From Bog-532 sp963830385 (GTDB lineage Bacteria > Actinomycetota > Actinomycetes > Streptosporangiales > Streptosporangiaceae), in contig CAWHMD010000009.1 of assembly GCA_963830385.1 (NCBI GenBank), forward strand, positions 62,001 to 126,000: 64,000 nt of DNA, in the 5' to 3' direction. The notes beneath the pieces are model-generated. The model did not search any database, was not told where the DNA came from, and saw only the letters and a program-made list of their open reading frames with translations. Position 1 is the stretch's first letter; each line of letters begins with the position of its first letter. Shown piece after piece: positions 49,567-58,744 of this stretch. A program made the translations under genes and the position numbers.

Positions 49567-50787
49567 TTGACTGTCCGTTTGATGACCAACATCGGTCGCC
49601 TGTGGACGGGGTCTGAGATCCTGAGCAACGCCGCCATCCTGACCAAGGACGACCGGATTGCCTGGGTCGGCCCCGCGGCCGAGTTGCCTCAACGCGTTCC
49701 AGGGGTGGTTGATGACATCGTTGACGTCGACCACGTGGAAAACCTGGGCGGCGGGCTCGTCACCCCCGGACTGATCGACGCGCACAGCCACCCGGTCTAC
49801 GCGGGCAACCGCTGGGCCGAGCTGACCATGCTGTCCGGCGGCTCGACGGCTGCCGAGATCAACGCGGCCGGCGGCGGTATCTCCTCGACCGTGACCGTAA
49901 CCCGGGGCACCGACCCCTGGACCCTGTGCAACGGCGTCCGCGAGCGTCTCAACGGCTGGCTGATGTCCGGCACCACCACCGTCGAGGCCAAGACCGGCTA
50001 CCACCTGACCCGGGACGGCGAGCTGGCCGACGTCCGGATGCTGCGGTCGCTGGAGAGCGAGCCGGGCATGCCGCGCATGCACGTCACGTTCCTGGCCGCC
50101 CACTCGGTGCCGCCGGAGTACTTCGGCCGCCGGGCCGACTACATCGACGCGGTCAGCTCCTGGTGCCCGGACGCGGCCGCGGCCGGCGCCGACAGCGTGG
50201 ACGTCTACTGCGAGGACGGCCGGTTCACCGAGGCCGAGGCCCGCTGGATCCTGAGCGCGGGCCGCCGGTCCGGGCTGCTGCCGCGGATCCACGCCTGCGG
50301 GCAGTCGCGCATCGGTGCCGCCCGGCTGGCCGCCGAGATCGGCTGCGCCTCCGCCGACATGCTGCACGAGGCCGACGACGACGATGTGGCCGCGCTGGCC
50401 CGGGCCGGGGTGGCCGCGGTGGTCTGCCCGGCGACCTCGCTGCAGACCCACGGCGCCCCGCCGGTGCGGGCGCTGCTCGACAAGGGCGTGGCGGTCGCGC
50501 TCGGCTCCGACCACACGCCCGGCGGCAACGGCATCACCTCGATGGCGCTGGTCGTCTCGCTGGCCGTCTGGCACTTCGGGATGAGCGTGACCGAGGCCCT
50601 GCGGGCGGCCACCATCGGCGGCGCGCACGCACTGCGGGCCCCCGACCGGGGTGCGATGGCCCGCGGCCGGTACGCGGACATCGTCCAGTGGGACGCCGAC
50701 CACGAGGGCGCGTTCGTCTGGGGATACGGGCTCAAGCCGTACCGCATCTGGCGCGGCGGGGAGCCGGTCATGCCGGGCGCGGCCTGA
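49567..50787 (+). CDS. hutI: Imidazolonepropionase-like amidohydrolase
   Basis: A 406-residue amidohydrolase resembling HutI of histidine degradation. Features: LVTPGLIDAHSHPVYAGNRW with the HSH metal motif, SGTTTVEAKTGYHLTRDGEL, VTFLAAHSVPPEYFGRRADY and VALGSDHTPGGNG. The usual HADE after the third strand reads HACG, so the exact substrate may differ. I place the start at the TTG at 49567, since AGGGG (49555-49559) is seven bases upstream. No other hut gene is near, so histidine catabolism is not established. Confidence 0.75.
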   Translation: MTVRLMTNIGRLWTGSEILSNAAILTKDDRIAWVGPAAELPQRVPGVVDDIVDVDHVENLGGGLVTPGLIDAHSHPVYAGNRWAELTMLSGGSTAAEINAAGGGISSTVTVTRGTDPWTLCNGVRERLNGWLMSGTTTVEAKTGYHLTRDGELADVRMLRSLESEPGMPRMHVTFLAAHSVPPEYFGRRADYIDAVSSWCPDAAAAGADSVDVYCEDGRFTEAEARWILSAGRRSGLLPRIHACGQSRIGAARLAAEIGCASADMLHEADDDDVAALARAGVAAVVCPATSLQTHGAPPVRALLDKGVAVALGSDHTPGGNGITSMALVVSLAVWHFGMSVTEALRAATIGGAHALRAPDRGAMARGRYADIVQWDADHEGAFVWGYGLKPYRIWRGGEPVMPGAA

Positions 50788-50827
50788 GCCGCTCCGCCAC
50801 CCCGCCAGGCCCGCTATCCTGCCCATC

Positions 50828-51787
50828 GTGGCCCCCGCACCGGTGAACCTCGTCGTCGGCGAGGAAGAACTGCTCGTTGAACGCTCCGTCGCCGCCCTGC
50901 TGGCCGAGGCCCGGGCGGCCCTGGCCGACGGTGACGTACACGACGTGGCCGGCGGTGGCCTGGGAGCCGGGGAGCTGGCCACACTGACCTCCCCGTCGTT
51001 GTTCGGCGGGGGCGGGGTGGTGGTGATCCGGGCCGCCCAGGACGCGGGCAAGGACGTCGCCGACGAGATCATCCGGTACGCGGCCGACCCTGCCCCCGAC
51101 GTGGTGCTGATCCTCACCCATGCCGGTGGCGGCAAGGGCAAGGCGCTGCTCACATCATTGAAGAAAATGTCCCCGGCGGTCCCGGTCACGGATTGCCCGA
51201 AGATCACCCGGTTCTCCGACCGCCTCGACTTCATCCGGGGCGAGTTCCGCCGAGCGGGCAAGGTGGCCGACGAGGCCGCGCTGCGGGCGCTGCTGGACGC
51301 GGTCGGCAACGATCTGCGGGAGCTGGCCGCCGCCGCCAGCCAGCTCGCCGCCGACGTGGACGGCCCGATCGGGGAGGCGGCGGTGGCCCGGTACTACCAG
51401 GGCCGGGCCGAGGCGAGCGGGTTCACCGTCTCCGACCGGACGGTCGAGGGCCGGCTGACCGCTGCCCTGGAGCAGCTGCGCTGGGCGCTGGCCACCGGGG
51501 TGCCGCCGGTCCTCATCACCAGCGCGCTGGCCCAGGGCATCCGGCTGCTGGGCCGGGTCGGGGCGGCCCCCCGCGGCAAGAACAGTACCGCGCTGGCGGC
51601 CGAGGTCGGCGCCCCGCCCTGGAAGATCGACCGCGTGCGCCAGCAGCTCCGCGGCTGGACCCCCGACGGCGTGGCGCGGGCGCTTCAGCTCGTGGCCGAG
51701 GCCGACATGCAGATCAAGGGGGAGGCCGCCAGCGCCGACTACGCACTGGAACGGGCCATCCGCTCGATCGTCGCCTGCCGTAGCTAG
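50828..51787 (+). CDS. holA: DNA polymerase III subunit delta
   Basis: 319 residues with the delta-subunit pattern: an AAA+-like N-terminal module (VNLVVGEEELLVERSVAALL, SPSLFGGGGVVVIR), DLRELAAAASQLAADVDGPI and a C-terminal collar domain (WKIDRVRQQLRGWTPDGVAR). It is the clamp-opening wrench of the replicative clamp loader. Starts at a GTG. It faces rpsT across a bidirectional terminator, as in many actinobacteria. Confidence 0.93.
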   Translation: MAPAPVNLVVGEEELLVERSVAALLAEARAALADGDVHDVAGGGLGAGELATLTSPSLFGGGGVVVIRAAQDAGKDVADEIIRYAADPAPDVVLILTHAGGGKGKALLTSLKKMSPAVPVTDCPKITRFSDRLDFIRGEFRRAGKVADEAALRALLDAVGNDLRELAAAASQLAADVDGPIGEAAVARYYQGRAEASGFTVSDRTVEGRLTAALEQLRWALATGVPPVLITSALAQGIRLLGRVGAAPRGKNSTALAAEVGAPPWKIDRVRQQLRGWTPDGVARALQLVAEADMQIKGEAASADYALERAIRSIVACRS

Positions 51788-51794
51788 ACACGTA

Positions 51795-51825
51795 AAAACC
51801 GGGTGCGGCGCTCGCACCCGGTTTT
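51795..51825. terminator. Bidirectional intrinsic terminator between holA and rpsT
   Basis: AAAACCGGGTGCG, a GCGCT loop, and CGCACCCGGTTTT form a perfect 13-bp stem ending in U-runs on both strands (five A at 51794-51798 on one side, four T at 51822-51825 on the other). It serves the convergent holA and rpsT transcripts. Confidence 0.93.
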
Positions 51826-51853
51826 CGTGCTCAGGGCCTGGGCAGCCCGCGCC

Positions 51854-52123
51854 TCAGCTGGCCTGAAGCTCCGCGGCCTGCCTGGCGATGGCGGACTTGC
51901 GGTTGGCCGCCTGGTTCTTGTGGATGACGCCCTTGCTGGCCGCCTTGTCCAGCTCACGGGTCGCCGTGCGCATCGCCTCGGTGGCCGCCGCGACGTCACC
52001 GGACTCGGCCGCCTCGCGGAAGTGCCGCACGTGCGTCTTCAGCCCGGACTTGACGGCCTTGTTGCGCTGACGGCGCGCCTCGTTCTGCCGGTTACGCTTG
52101 ATCTGGCTCTTGATATTCGCCAC
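51854..52123 (-). CDS. rpsT: 30S ribosomal protein bS20
   Basis: 89 residues, full length. It begins MANIKSQIKRNRQNEARRQR and contains KSGLKTHVRHFREAAESGD and KGVIHKNQAANRKSAIARQ, the basic helices that bind 16S rRNA. It is transcribed toward holA and ends before the shared terminator. A well-formed promoter lies about 60 bases upstream. Confidence 0.98.
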   Translation of the reverse strand: MANIKSQIKRNRQNEARRQRNKAVKSGLKTHVRHFREAAESGDVAAATEAMRTATRELDKAASKGVIHKNQAANRKSAIARQAAELQAS

Positions 52124-52183
52124 GCGAAAGCCTCGCTCGAAATCTGCTTGGGGTCGTGCCTGCGGTCGTTCAGGCGACGTCGA

Positions 52184-52212
52184 AGGATATCCGAGATCAC
52201 CGCCGGTCTCAA
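52184..52212 (-). promoter_or_regulatory. Vegetative promoter of rpsT
   Basis: On the minus strand TTGAGA (52212-52207) and TATCCT (52189-52184) are 17 bases apart, close to the housekeeping consensus. Transcription would start near 52177, giving a leader of about 54 nt, long enough for S20-type translational feedback. Confidence 0.7.
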
Positions 52213-52262
52213 ACCGGGCGCCACAACGGGCGGCTGCAACTCCACCAGTGTACCGGTCCCGG

Positions 52263-52787
52263 TCACTCGCCGGTGACGCCGTCGATGGATTCGCGCAGCA
52301 GGTCCGCGTGCCCGAGGTGCCGGGCGTACTCGGCGACCATGTGGTTGCAGACCCAGCGCACCGACAGCGTGCCCCACCGTTCGTGCTCGAACGTGGTGTC
52401 CAGCGGCACCCCGGCCACCGCCTGCCGGCACAGCTCCTGCTCGGCCCGGAGCGCGGCCATGCCCGCCTCGGCCGTGGCTGCCTCCGCGTCCTCGAACGCC
52501 GCGTCCGGCAGGCCGGCCGTGGCGTACACCGACGGCAGTGCCTGGCCGCCCACCCGGCGGCGGAGCCAGGCCCGCTCGGTGTCGGTCAGGTGCCGGGCCA
52601 GGCCGAGCAGCGACAGGCTGGACGGCGGGACCGGCCGCCGGGCCAGCTGCTCACCGGTCAGGCCCTCGCACTTCCACCAGAACGTGGACCGGTGCCAGTC
52701 CAGCAGCCCGTCCAGCGTGGCCCGCTCATCGGCCGCGTTCGGCTCCCGGGTCCGCGTCACCGGCGGCACCGTCCAGGTCATCCGCAT
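52263..52787 (-). CDS. DinB/DUF664 family protein
   Basis: A 174-residue four-helix-bundle protein: ERATLDGLLDWHRSTFWWKC, LSLLGLARHLTDTERAWLRR and VCNHMVAEYARHLGHADLLR. The histidines of WHRST, RHLTD and YARHLGH could supply the metal site. A close architectural match to the DinB gene at 5956, but it has no WYL neighbour here. It lies divergent from lepA with a 54-bp gap. Confidence 0.85.
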   Translation of the reverse strand: MRMTWTVPPVTRTREPNAADERATLDGLLDWHRSTFWWKCEGLTGEQLARRPVPPSSLSLLGLARHLTDTERAWLRRRVGGQALPSVYATAGLPDAAFEDAEAATAEAGMAALRAEQELCRQAVAGVPLDTTFEHERWGTLSVRWVCNHMVAEYARHLGHADLLRESIDGVTGE

Positions 52788-52841
52788 AGGCTAGGGGACC
52801 GTCCCATTGAACGAAACTCGTTTCCGCCCCGAACCTTACGG

Positions 52842-54761
52842 ATGTCTGTGTCACCCACCACCGATGTCGACCCCGGGCACACCGACCCCGCGGTCATCCG
52901 GAACTTCTGCATCATCGCGCACATCGACCACGGCAAGTCCACGCTGGCTGACCGTATGCTCCAGCTCACCGGCGTGGTCGAGAACCGCAACATGCGCGCG
53001 CAGTACCTGGACCGGATGGACATCGAGCGCGAGCGCGGCATCACGATCAAGAGCCAGGCGGTGCGGCTGCCGTGGACCGGCAAGGACGACCAGCGGTATG
53101 TGCTGAACCTCATCGACACCCCCGGGCACGTCGACTTCTCCTATGAGGTGTCCCGGTCGCTGGCCGCCTGCGAGGGCGCGGTGCTGCTGGTCGACGCGGC
53201 CCAGGGCATCGAGGCGCAGACGCTGGCCAACCTGTACATGGCCCTGGAAGCCGACCTGCAGATCATCCCGGTGCTGAACAAGATCGACCTGCCCGCGGCC
53301 CAGCCCGAGCGGTACGCCGAGGAGCTGGCCGGCATCATCGGCTGTGATCCCGGCGACGTGCTCCGCGTGTCGGCCAAGACCGGCCAGGGCGTCGAGGACC
53401 TGCTGCACGAGATCGTGGCCCAGGTCCCGGCCCCGACCGGGGACCAGGACGCGCCCGCCCGGGCGATGATCTTCGACTCGGTGTACGACACCTACCGCGG
53501 CGTGGTCACCTACGTCCGGGTGGTGGACGGCCGGCTGTCCAAGCGCGAACGCACCCTGATGATGTCCACCGGCGCCACCCACGAGACGCTCGAGGTCGGG
53601 GTGATCTCACCCGAGCCGCAGCCGTCGGCCGGGCTCGGCGTCGGCGAGGTCGGCTACCTGATCACTGGGGTCAAGGACGTCCGCCAGGCCCGGGTCGGCG
53701 ACACGGTGACCAGCTCGGCCCACCCGGCCACCAAGGCGCTGGCCGGCTACGACACCCCCCGGCCGATGGTGTTCTCCGGCCTGTACCCGGTGGACGGCGA
53801 CGACTACCCGGACCTGCGGGACGCCCTGGACAAGCTGCGGCTGAACGACGCCGCCCTGATCTACGAGCCGGAGACTTCGGCCGCGCTGGGGTTCGGCTTC
53901 CGCTGCGGCTTCCTGGGCCTGCTGCACATGGAGATCGTCCGCGAGCGGCTGGAGCGCGAGTTCGACCTGGCGCTGATCTCCACCGCGCCCAACGTGGTCT
54001 ACCGGGTGGTGATGGAGTCCGGGGTCGAGCTGCGGGTGACGAACCCGAGCGACTTCCCCGGCGGCACCGGCGCGCCCAGCGCGACCCTGCCCGGCAACGC
54101 CACCAACGCCGAGGGCAAGGCCGTGGGCGGCAAGATCGCCCACGTCTACGAGCCGATCGTCCGGGCCACGATCATCAGCCCCAGCGACTACATCGGCACG
54201 ATCATGGAGCTGTGCCAGAGCCGGCGCGGCTCGCTCCTCGGTATGGAGTACCTGTCGGCGGACCGGGTCGAGATCCGCTACACGATGCCGCTGGCCGAGA
54301 TCATCTTCGACTTCTTCGACCAGCTGAAGTCCCGCACCCGCGGATACGCCTCGCTGGACTACGAGCCGGAGGGCGAGCAGGAAGCGAACCTGGTCAAGGT
54401 GGACATCCTGCTGCAGGGCCAGCCGGTCGACGCGTTCAGCCAGATCGTGCACTCCGACAACGCGCGCGAGTACGGGCTGTCGATGACGGCCAAGCTCAAG
54501 GAGCTGATCCCGCGCCAGCAGTTCGAGGTGCCGATCCAGGCCGCCGTCGGCTCCCGGGTCATCGCCCGCGAGAACATCCGCGCGATCCGCAAGGACGTGC
54601 TGGCCAAGTGCTACGGCGGTGACATCACCCGGAAGCGCAAGCTGCTGGAGAAGCAGAAGGAAGGCAAGCGCCGGATGAAGACGATCGGCCGGGTCGACGT
54701 CCCCCAGGAGGCCTTCGTCGCGGCGCTGTCCACCCAGCCGACCGCCGAGAAAAGGCGCTGA
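52842..54761 (+). CDS. lepA: Elongation factor 4 (LepA)
   Basis: 639 residues. G domain: AHIDHGKST (26-34), RGITIKSQAVRL, DTPGHVDFSYEV and NKIDLPAA. The EF4-specific tail is present: RGYASLDYEPEGEQEANLVK and RKDVLAKCYGGDITRKRKLL. It back-translocates or remodels stalled ribosomes and helps 30S assembly. A 25-residue Gly/Ala/Thr-rich loop near GGTGAPSATLPGNATNAEGK is an insertion. The ATG at 52842 lacks a strong ribosome binding site; a GTG six bases later is possible. Confidence 0.96.
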   Translation: MSVSPTTDVDPGHTDPAVIRNFCIIAHIDHGKSTLADRMLQLTGVVENRNMRAQYLDRMDIERERGITIKSQAVRLPWTGKDDQRYVLNLIDTPGHVDFSYEVSRSLAACEGAVLLVDAAQGIEAQTLANLYMALEADLQIIPVLNKIDLPAAQPERYAEELAGIIGCDPGDVLRVSAKTGQGVEDLLHEIVAQVPAPTGDQDAPARAMIFDSVYDTYRGVVTYVRVVDGRLSKRERTLMMSTGATHETLEVGVISPEPQPSAGLGVGEVGYLITGVKDVRQARVGDTVTSSAHPATKALAGYDTPRPMVFSGLYPVDGDDYPDLRDALDKLRLNDAALIYEPETSAALGFGFRCGFLGLLHMEIVRERLEREFDLALISTAPNVVYRVVMESGVELRVTNPSDFPGGTGAPSATLPGNATNAEGKAVGGKIAHVYEPIVRATIISPSDYIGTIMELCQSRRGSLLGMEYLSADRVEIRYTMPLAEIIFDFFDQLKSRTRGYASLDYEPEGEQEANLVKVDILLQGQPVDAFSQIVHSDNAREYGLSMTAKLKELIPRQQFEVPIQAAVGSRVIARENIRAIRKDVLAKCYGGDITRKRKLLEKQKEGKRRMKTIGRVDVPQEAFVAALSTQPTAEKRR

Positions 54762-54793
54762 CCAGCCCGCGCGCCGGTCTCAGCCGGCCAGTG

Positions 54794-55402
54794 TCAGCCG
54801 GGGTGACCGGGGTGCTTGACGATGAACGGCATGATCTGGGCGTGCTGGCCACCGAAGCCGCTCGGTACCGCGGTCGAGGTGCCGTGGGTGCCGGCCGCCA
54901 CCAGCACCGCCAGCGTGATCAGCAGCGCGAACAGGCCGATAGCGGCCCAGCCGATGACCAGGCCGGTCACCGCCATCCCGTTGCCCTTCTCGCCGGTACG
55001 CCGGATCTGGCCGCGGGCCTTGTGGCCGAGGATCACCGCGGGCAGCGCGGTCAGCCCGAACAGCGGCGTGGCCAGCCCGAAGACCATCGAGGCGACGGCC
55101 AGCGAGTTGGTCGGCCGCTGCTGCTGGTACCGGGTGAACACGTAGGGAACCTGCGGGGCCGGGGGGCCTGGCAGGTCGCCGACCAGGGCCCGCAGCTCGC
55201 CGTAGGTCTTGGCCGTGTAGGCCTGCTCCATCCGGGCGGTGTACTCGTCCTGGGTCAGCCGGCCTTCGCTGAACGCGACCTTGAGCACATCGACCAGCTG
55301 CTCGCGGTCGGAGTCCGACGCCCGCAGGGCGGCGTGCATGTGCGCAGCGCCACCGGGGTCGAAGTACCCAGGACGGCCACGGTACGACGGATCGTCTGCC
55401 AC
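54794..55402 (-). CDS. DUF1707/DUF4190 membrane protein
   Basis: 202 residues. The N-terminal DUF1707 (LRASDSDREQLVDVLKVAFS, EGRLTQDEYTARMEQAYTAK) is a common actinobacterial module placed before membrane domains. The C-terminal half is DUF4190-like with two membrane helices (SLAVASMVFGLATPLFGLTA, GLVIGWAAIGLFALLITLAV). Function unknown, probably envelope-related. It converges on lepA and is divergent from hemW across a region with a perfect 28-bp palindrome. Confidence 0.87.
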   Translation of the reverse strand: MADDPSYRGRPGYFDPGGAAHMHAALRASDSDREQLVDVLKVAFSEGRLTQDEYTARMEQAYTAKTYGELRALVGDLPGPPAPQVPYVFTRYQQQRPTNSLAVASMVFGLATPLFGLTALPAVILGHKARGQIRRTGEKGNGMAVTGLVIGWAAIGLFALLITLAVLVAAGTHGTSTAVPSGFGGQHAQIMPFIVKHPGHPG

Positions 55403-55435
55403 CAGAAACCTCCTGCGGGTTCGACGCTTCGATAG

Positions 55436-55463
55436 TAACCGACGGCAGGCCTGCCGTCGGTTA
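55436..55463. promoter_or_regulatory. Perfect 28-bp palindrome between DUF1707 and hemW
   Basis: The left half is TAACCGACGGCAGG and the right half is its exact reverse complement, with no spacer. It lies 33 bp before the DUF1707 gene and 53 bp before hemW. A gapless perfect palindrome of this size points to a dimeric protein-binding site or a cruciform. No matching regulator is encoded next to it. Confidence 0.7.
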
Positions 55464-55516
55464 GGTATGTAACGGATTGGGCGGGCGATGTGTGCCCGCG
55501 GGCCGGATAACCTGCG

Positions 55517-56740
55517 GTGGTGCCTTCAGCCTTGCCCGCCGGGGATCCGGTTCCGCCGGACGGATCCCTGCCTGCCGCCGCGCTCGGCGGCCTCGGGCAG
55601 CGGCCGTTCGGTTTCTACGTGCACATCCCGTTCTGCGCCACCCGCTGCGGCTACTGCGACTTCAACACCTACACCGCGAGCGAGCTCGGTGGCGGCGCCT
55701 CCCGTGAGACCTACCCGGAGCAGGCGGCGGCCGAGGTCCGGTTCGCCCGCCAGGTGCTCGGCCCGGCGCAGGTCCCGGTCCAGACGGTGTTCTTCGGCGG
55801 TGGCACGCCGACGCTGCTGCCGCCGGGCCGCCTCGGGCACCTGCTCCGGGTCATCGACGGGGAGTTCGGCCTCGCGCCCGGGGCCGAGGTCACCGTCGAG
55901 GCGAACCCGGAGACGATCACCCCCGGGGTGCTGGCTCAGCTGCGGGCCGAGGGCATCACCCGGATCTCGTTCGGCATGCAGTCCGCCCAGCCGCACGTGC
56001 TGGCGGTGCTGGACCGTGTGCACCAGCCCGGACGGCCGGCCCAGTGTGCCCGCTGGGCCCGTGAGGCCGGCTTCGAGCACGTCAGCCTGGACCTCATCTA
56101 CGGCACACCGGGGGAGAGCGACGACGACTGGCGGGCCTCGCTGACGGCCGCGCTGGCCGCCGGCCCCGACCACATCTCCGCCTACGCACTGATCTTGGAG
56201 GACGGCACCCGGCTGGCCGCCCGGGTGCGGCGCGGCGAGCTGCCCGCCCCGGACGACGACGCCATGGCCGACCGGTACCTGATCGCCGACGAGGTGCTGA
56301 GCGGTGCGGGCCTGCGCTGGTACGAGGTGTCGAACTGGGCCGCCGCGGCCGGCGCCCAGTGCGCGCACAACCTGCTCTACTGGACCGGCGCCGACTGGTG
56401 GGGGGTCGGCCCGGGCGCGCACAGCCACGTCGGCGGCACCCGCTGGTGGAACGTCAAGCACCCGGCCGCCTACGCGAGCCGGGTGTCGGCCGGGGTCAGC
56501 CCGGGCCACGGCCGGGAGACCCTCACCGGCGCCGAGCGCCAGCTGGAACGGGTCATGCTGCTCACCCGGCTGGCCAGCGGCTGCCCGGTCGCCGAGCTCG
56601 GCCCGGGCGGCCGGGACGCCGCCGCCAAGGCGGTCGCGGACGGCCTGGCCGGCGCGGACGCGCTCGCCGCGGGCCGGGTGGTGCTCACCCGGCCGGGCCG
56701 GCTGCTGGCCGACGCGGTGATCCGCGACCTGACCAGCTGA
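55517..56740 (+). CDS. hemW: HemW (radical SAM heme chaperone)
   Basis: 407 residues, homologous to oxygen-independent coproporphyrinogen III oxidase. The radical-SAM cluster motif is CATRCGYC (C40, C44, C47), followed by TVFFGGGTPTLLPPGRLGHL, VTVEANPETITPGVLAQLRA, GITRISFGMQSAQPHVL and LDLIYGTPGESDDDW. The HemN-specific cysteine after CxxxCxxC is replaced by an aspartate (YCDF), which separates HemW from true HemN. It inserts heme into target proteins. Starts at a GTG. Confidence 0.92.
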   Translation: MVPSALPAGDPVPPDGSLPAAALGGLGQRPFGFYVHIPFCATRCGYCDFNTYTASELGGGASRETYPEQAAAEVRFARQVLGPAQVPVQTVFFGGGTPTLLPPGRLGHLLRVIDGEFGLAPGAEVTVEANPETITPGVLAQLRAEGITRISFGMQSAQPHVLAVLDRVHQPGRPAQCARWAREAGFEHVSLDLIYGTPGESDDDWRASLTAALAAGPDHISAYALILEDGTRLAARVRRGELPAPDDDAMADRYLIADEVLSGAGLRWYEVSNWAAAAGAQCAHNLLYWTGADWWGVGPGAHSHVGGTRWWNVKHPAAYASRVSAGVSPGHGRETLTGAERQLERVMLLTRLASGCPVAELGPGGRDAAAKAVADGLAGADALAAGRVVLTRPGRLLADAVIRDLTS

Positions 56741-56786
56741 CCCCACCGCGAGCCCCGCGAGCCCCGCGCGCCCCGGAAGCCCCCAT

Positions 56787-57467
56787 TCAGGGCAGCTGCG
56801 CCTGCTGCCCCGGCGTCACCAGGCCGGTCTCATAACCGAGCACCACCAGCTGGGCCCGGTCGCGGGCGCCGAGCTTGGTCATGATCCGGCTGACGTGGGT
56901 CTTGGCCGTGAGCGGGCTCAGGTAAAGCCGGGTCGCGATCTCGTCGTTCGACAGCCCGGTGGCCACCAGCGCCAGCACCTCCCGCTCCCGATCGGTCAGC
57001 ACAGCCAGCAGCTTGCCAGCCGCCGGCGGGGGACCGGCCGGGCGGCTGGCCAGGTCGGTGATCAGCCGCCGGGTCACGCTCGGCGACAGCAGGGCGTCGC
57101 CGCGGGCGACGATCCGCACCGCCTGCAGCAGGTCGGCCGGCTCGGTGTCCTTGACCAGGAACCCGCTGGCGCCCGCCCGGATGGCCTGGAAAACGTACTC
57201 ATCGGTCTCGAACGTGGTCAAGATGATCACCTTGACCCCGGCCAGGTCCTCGTCGGCCGCGATCAGCTTGGTGGCCTCCAGCCCGTCCATCTCCGGCATC
57301 CGGATGTCCATCAGCACCACGTCGGCCCGCTGCCGCCGGGCCAGGTCGACGGCCTGCCGCCCGTCCACCGCCTCGCCCACCACGGCCAGCTCCGGGTCGG
57401 CTTCCAGCAGGACCCGGAACCCGGCCCGGATCAGCGCCTGGTCGTCGGCCAGCAGCACCCGGATCAC
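56787..57467 (-). CDS. NarL/FixJ-family response regulator
   Basis: 226 residues. The receiver domain has the acidic pocket LLADDQ, the phospho-acceptor D54 in VLMDIRMPEMDG and IILTTFETDEYVF. The C-terminal LuxR HTH contains LTDREREVLALVATGLSNDE and ATRLYLSPLTAKTHVSRIM. It is the output of the sensor kinase encoded just upstream. Its GTG start would overlap the kinase stop by four bases once that gene's frameshift is corrected. Targets unknown; the neighbouring DUF4870 gene is possible. Confidence 0.94.
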   Translation of the reverse strand: MIRVLLADDQALIRAGFRVLLEADPELAVVGEAVDGRQAVDLARRQRADVVLMDIRMPEMDGLEATKLIAADEDLAGVKVIILTTFETDEYVFQAIRAGASGFLVKDTEPADLLQAVRIVARGDALLSPSVTRRLITDLASRPAGPPPAAGKLLAVLTDREREVLALVATGLSNDEIATRLYLSPLTAKTHVSRIMTKLGARDRAQLVVLGYETGLVTPGQQAQLP

Positions 57468-58665
57468 GACCTCACCTCTTCCGCCGTCGCCGTGCTTCCG
57501 GCCGGCAGCCGGGCGCTGACCCGGTAGCCGCCCCCCGGCCGCGGCCGGCCTGCAGCGAGCCGCCCACCGTGGAGGCCCGCTCCCGCATCCCGATCAGCCC
57601 GTGCCCGCCCCCGCCGGCGGCCGCGTCGGCGGGCCCGCCCAGGCCGGTGTCGGTCACGTCGACCAGGAGTTCGCCGTCGGCGTAGGTCAGCACGACCTCG
57701 GCGGTGGCCGGGCCCGCGTGCCGGATGGTGTTGGTCAGCGACTCCTGCACGATCCGGTAGGCGGCCAGGTCGACCGCGGCCGGCAGCGGCCGCGGCCGCC
57801 CGGTTATGGTCAGCGTGGTCTTCAGCCCGGCCCGGACCGCCCCGTCGACCAGCCCCTGGACCTGCCCGATACCGGGCGCGGGGCGGGTCGGGTCGGCCTC
57901 GTCGGCCTGCCGCAGCACGTCCAGGATGGCCCGCAGCTCGCGCAGGCCGTCCTTGCTCACGCTCTTGATTGTGGCCAGCGCCTCGGCCGCCACGTCCGGG
58001 CGGTCCCGGAGCACGTGGGCGGCCGCTCCCGCCTGGACGTTGATCGTGGCCATGGTGTGCGCCACCACGTCGTGCAGGTCACGGGCGATGCGGAGCCGCT
58101 CCTCGTCGATCCGGCGGCGGGCGTCGGCGTCGGCCCGGGCCTCGATCGAGGCCACGTAGGCCCGGCGGCTGGCCACCGCGATGCCGCCCAGGGTAGCGGC
58201 GGTGGTCAGCCCGGGCAGCAGCCAGAAGCCGGCCCCGGTCGGCCCGAACGGGTTGTTGGCCGCCGTCGCGCCCATCAGCACCGCCGTGATGAGCACGCCC
58301 CAGGCCAGCGCCCGGCGCGCGGGCAGCATGGTGCACAGCGTGTACAGCGCGACCACGGGGGCCAGCACGGCCGCCCCGTTCACGTAGCCCAGCAGCGAGA
58401 ACACGGTCACCGCGCCCGCCGAGGTCGCCAGCACCAGCCGGGGCCAGCGGTAGCGGACGGCCAGCACCAGGCTGGCCACCGCGACCAGGGCGAAGGCGGC
58501 GGCCGGGGTGTGGGAGGCCGCCGAACCGGCGGGCAGCTGGTCGCTGACCTGCTGCGGGTGCGCCTCGCCGTACGCGCCGCCGACCGTGACGGCCGTCATG
58601 ATCAGCGCGTACACGATGTCGCGGCCGCCCCCGCGCCACCAGCGCAGCACCGGTTCGCCGTCCAT
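57464..58665 (-). CDS. NarL-type sensor histidine kinase, frameshifted near its 3' end
   Basis: The kinase has five or six N-terminal membrane helices, then HisKA_3 with the phospho-acceptor in ERLRIARDLHDVVAHTMATI (about H198) and a HATPase domain with GGHGLIGMRERASTVGG. After LQAGRGRG the frame reads nonsense and stops at 57472. At the six-C run 57531-57536 one extra base gives GGYRVSARLPAGSTATAEEV and a stop at 57466-57464, overlapping the response regulator by four bases. The repaired length is 400 residues. The ATG at 58665 is chosen because the upstream codons are Pro/Gly-rich and uncharacteristic. Confidence 0.88.
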
Positions 58666-58744
58666 GCCGCCCAGCGTAAGCCCGCCCGTGCGGCCCGGTC
58701 GTCCCCCCGGAGGTGGCGGCACCGTACTCCACCCGGAGTAATCG

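Noticed and set aside
52098..52841. N-terminal extension of lepA
   Set aside because: This stretch is antisense to the DinB gene and has no family similarity; the ATG at 52842 gives the normal LepA start.
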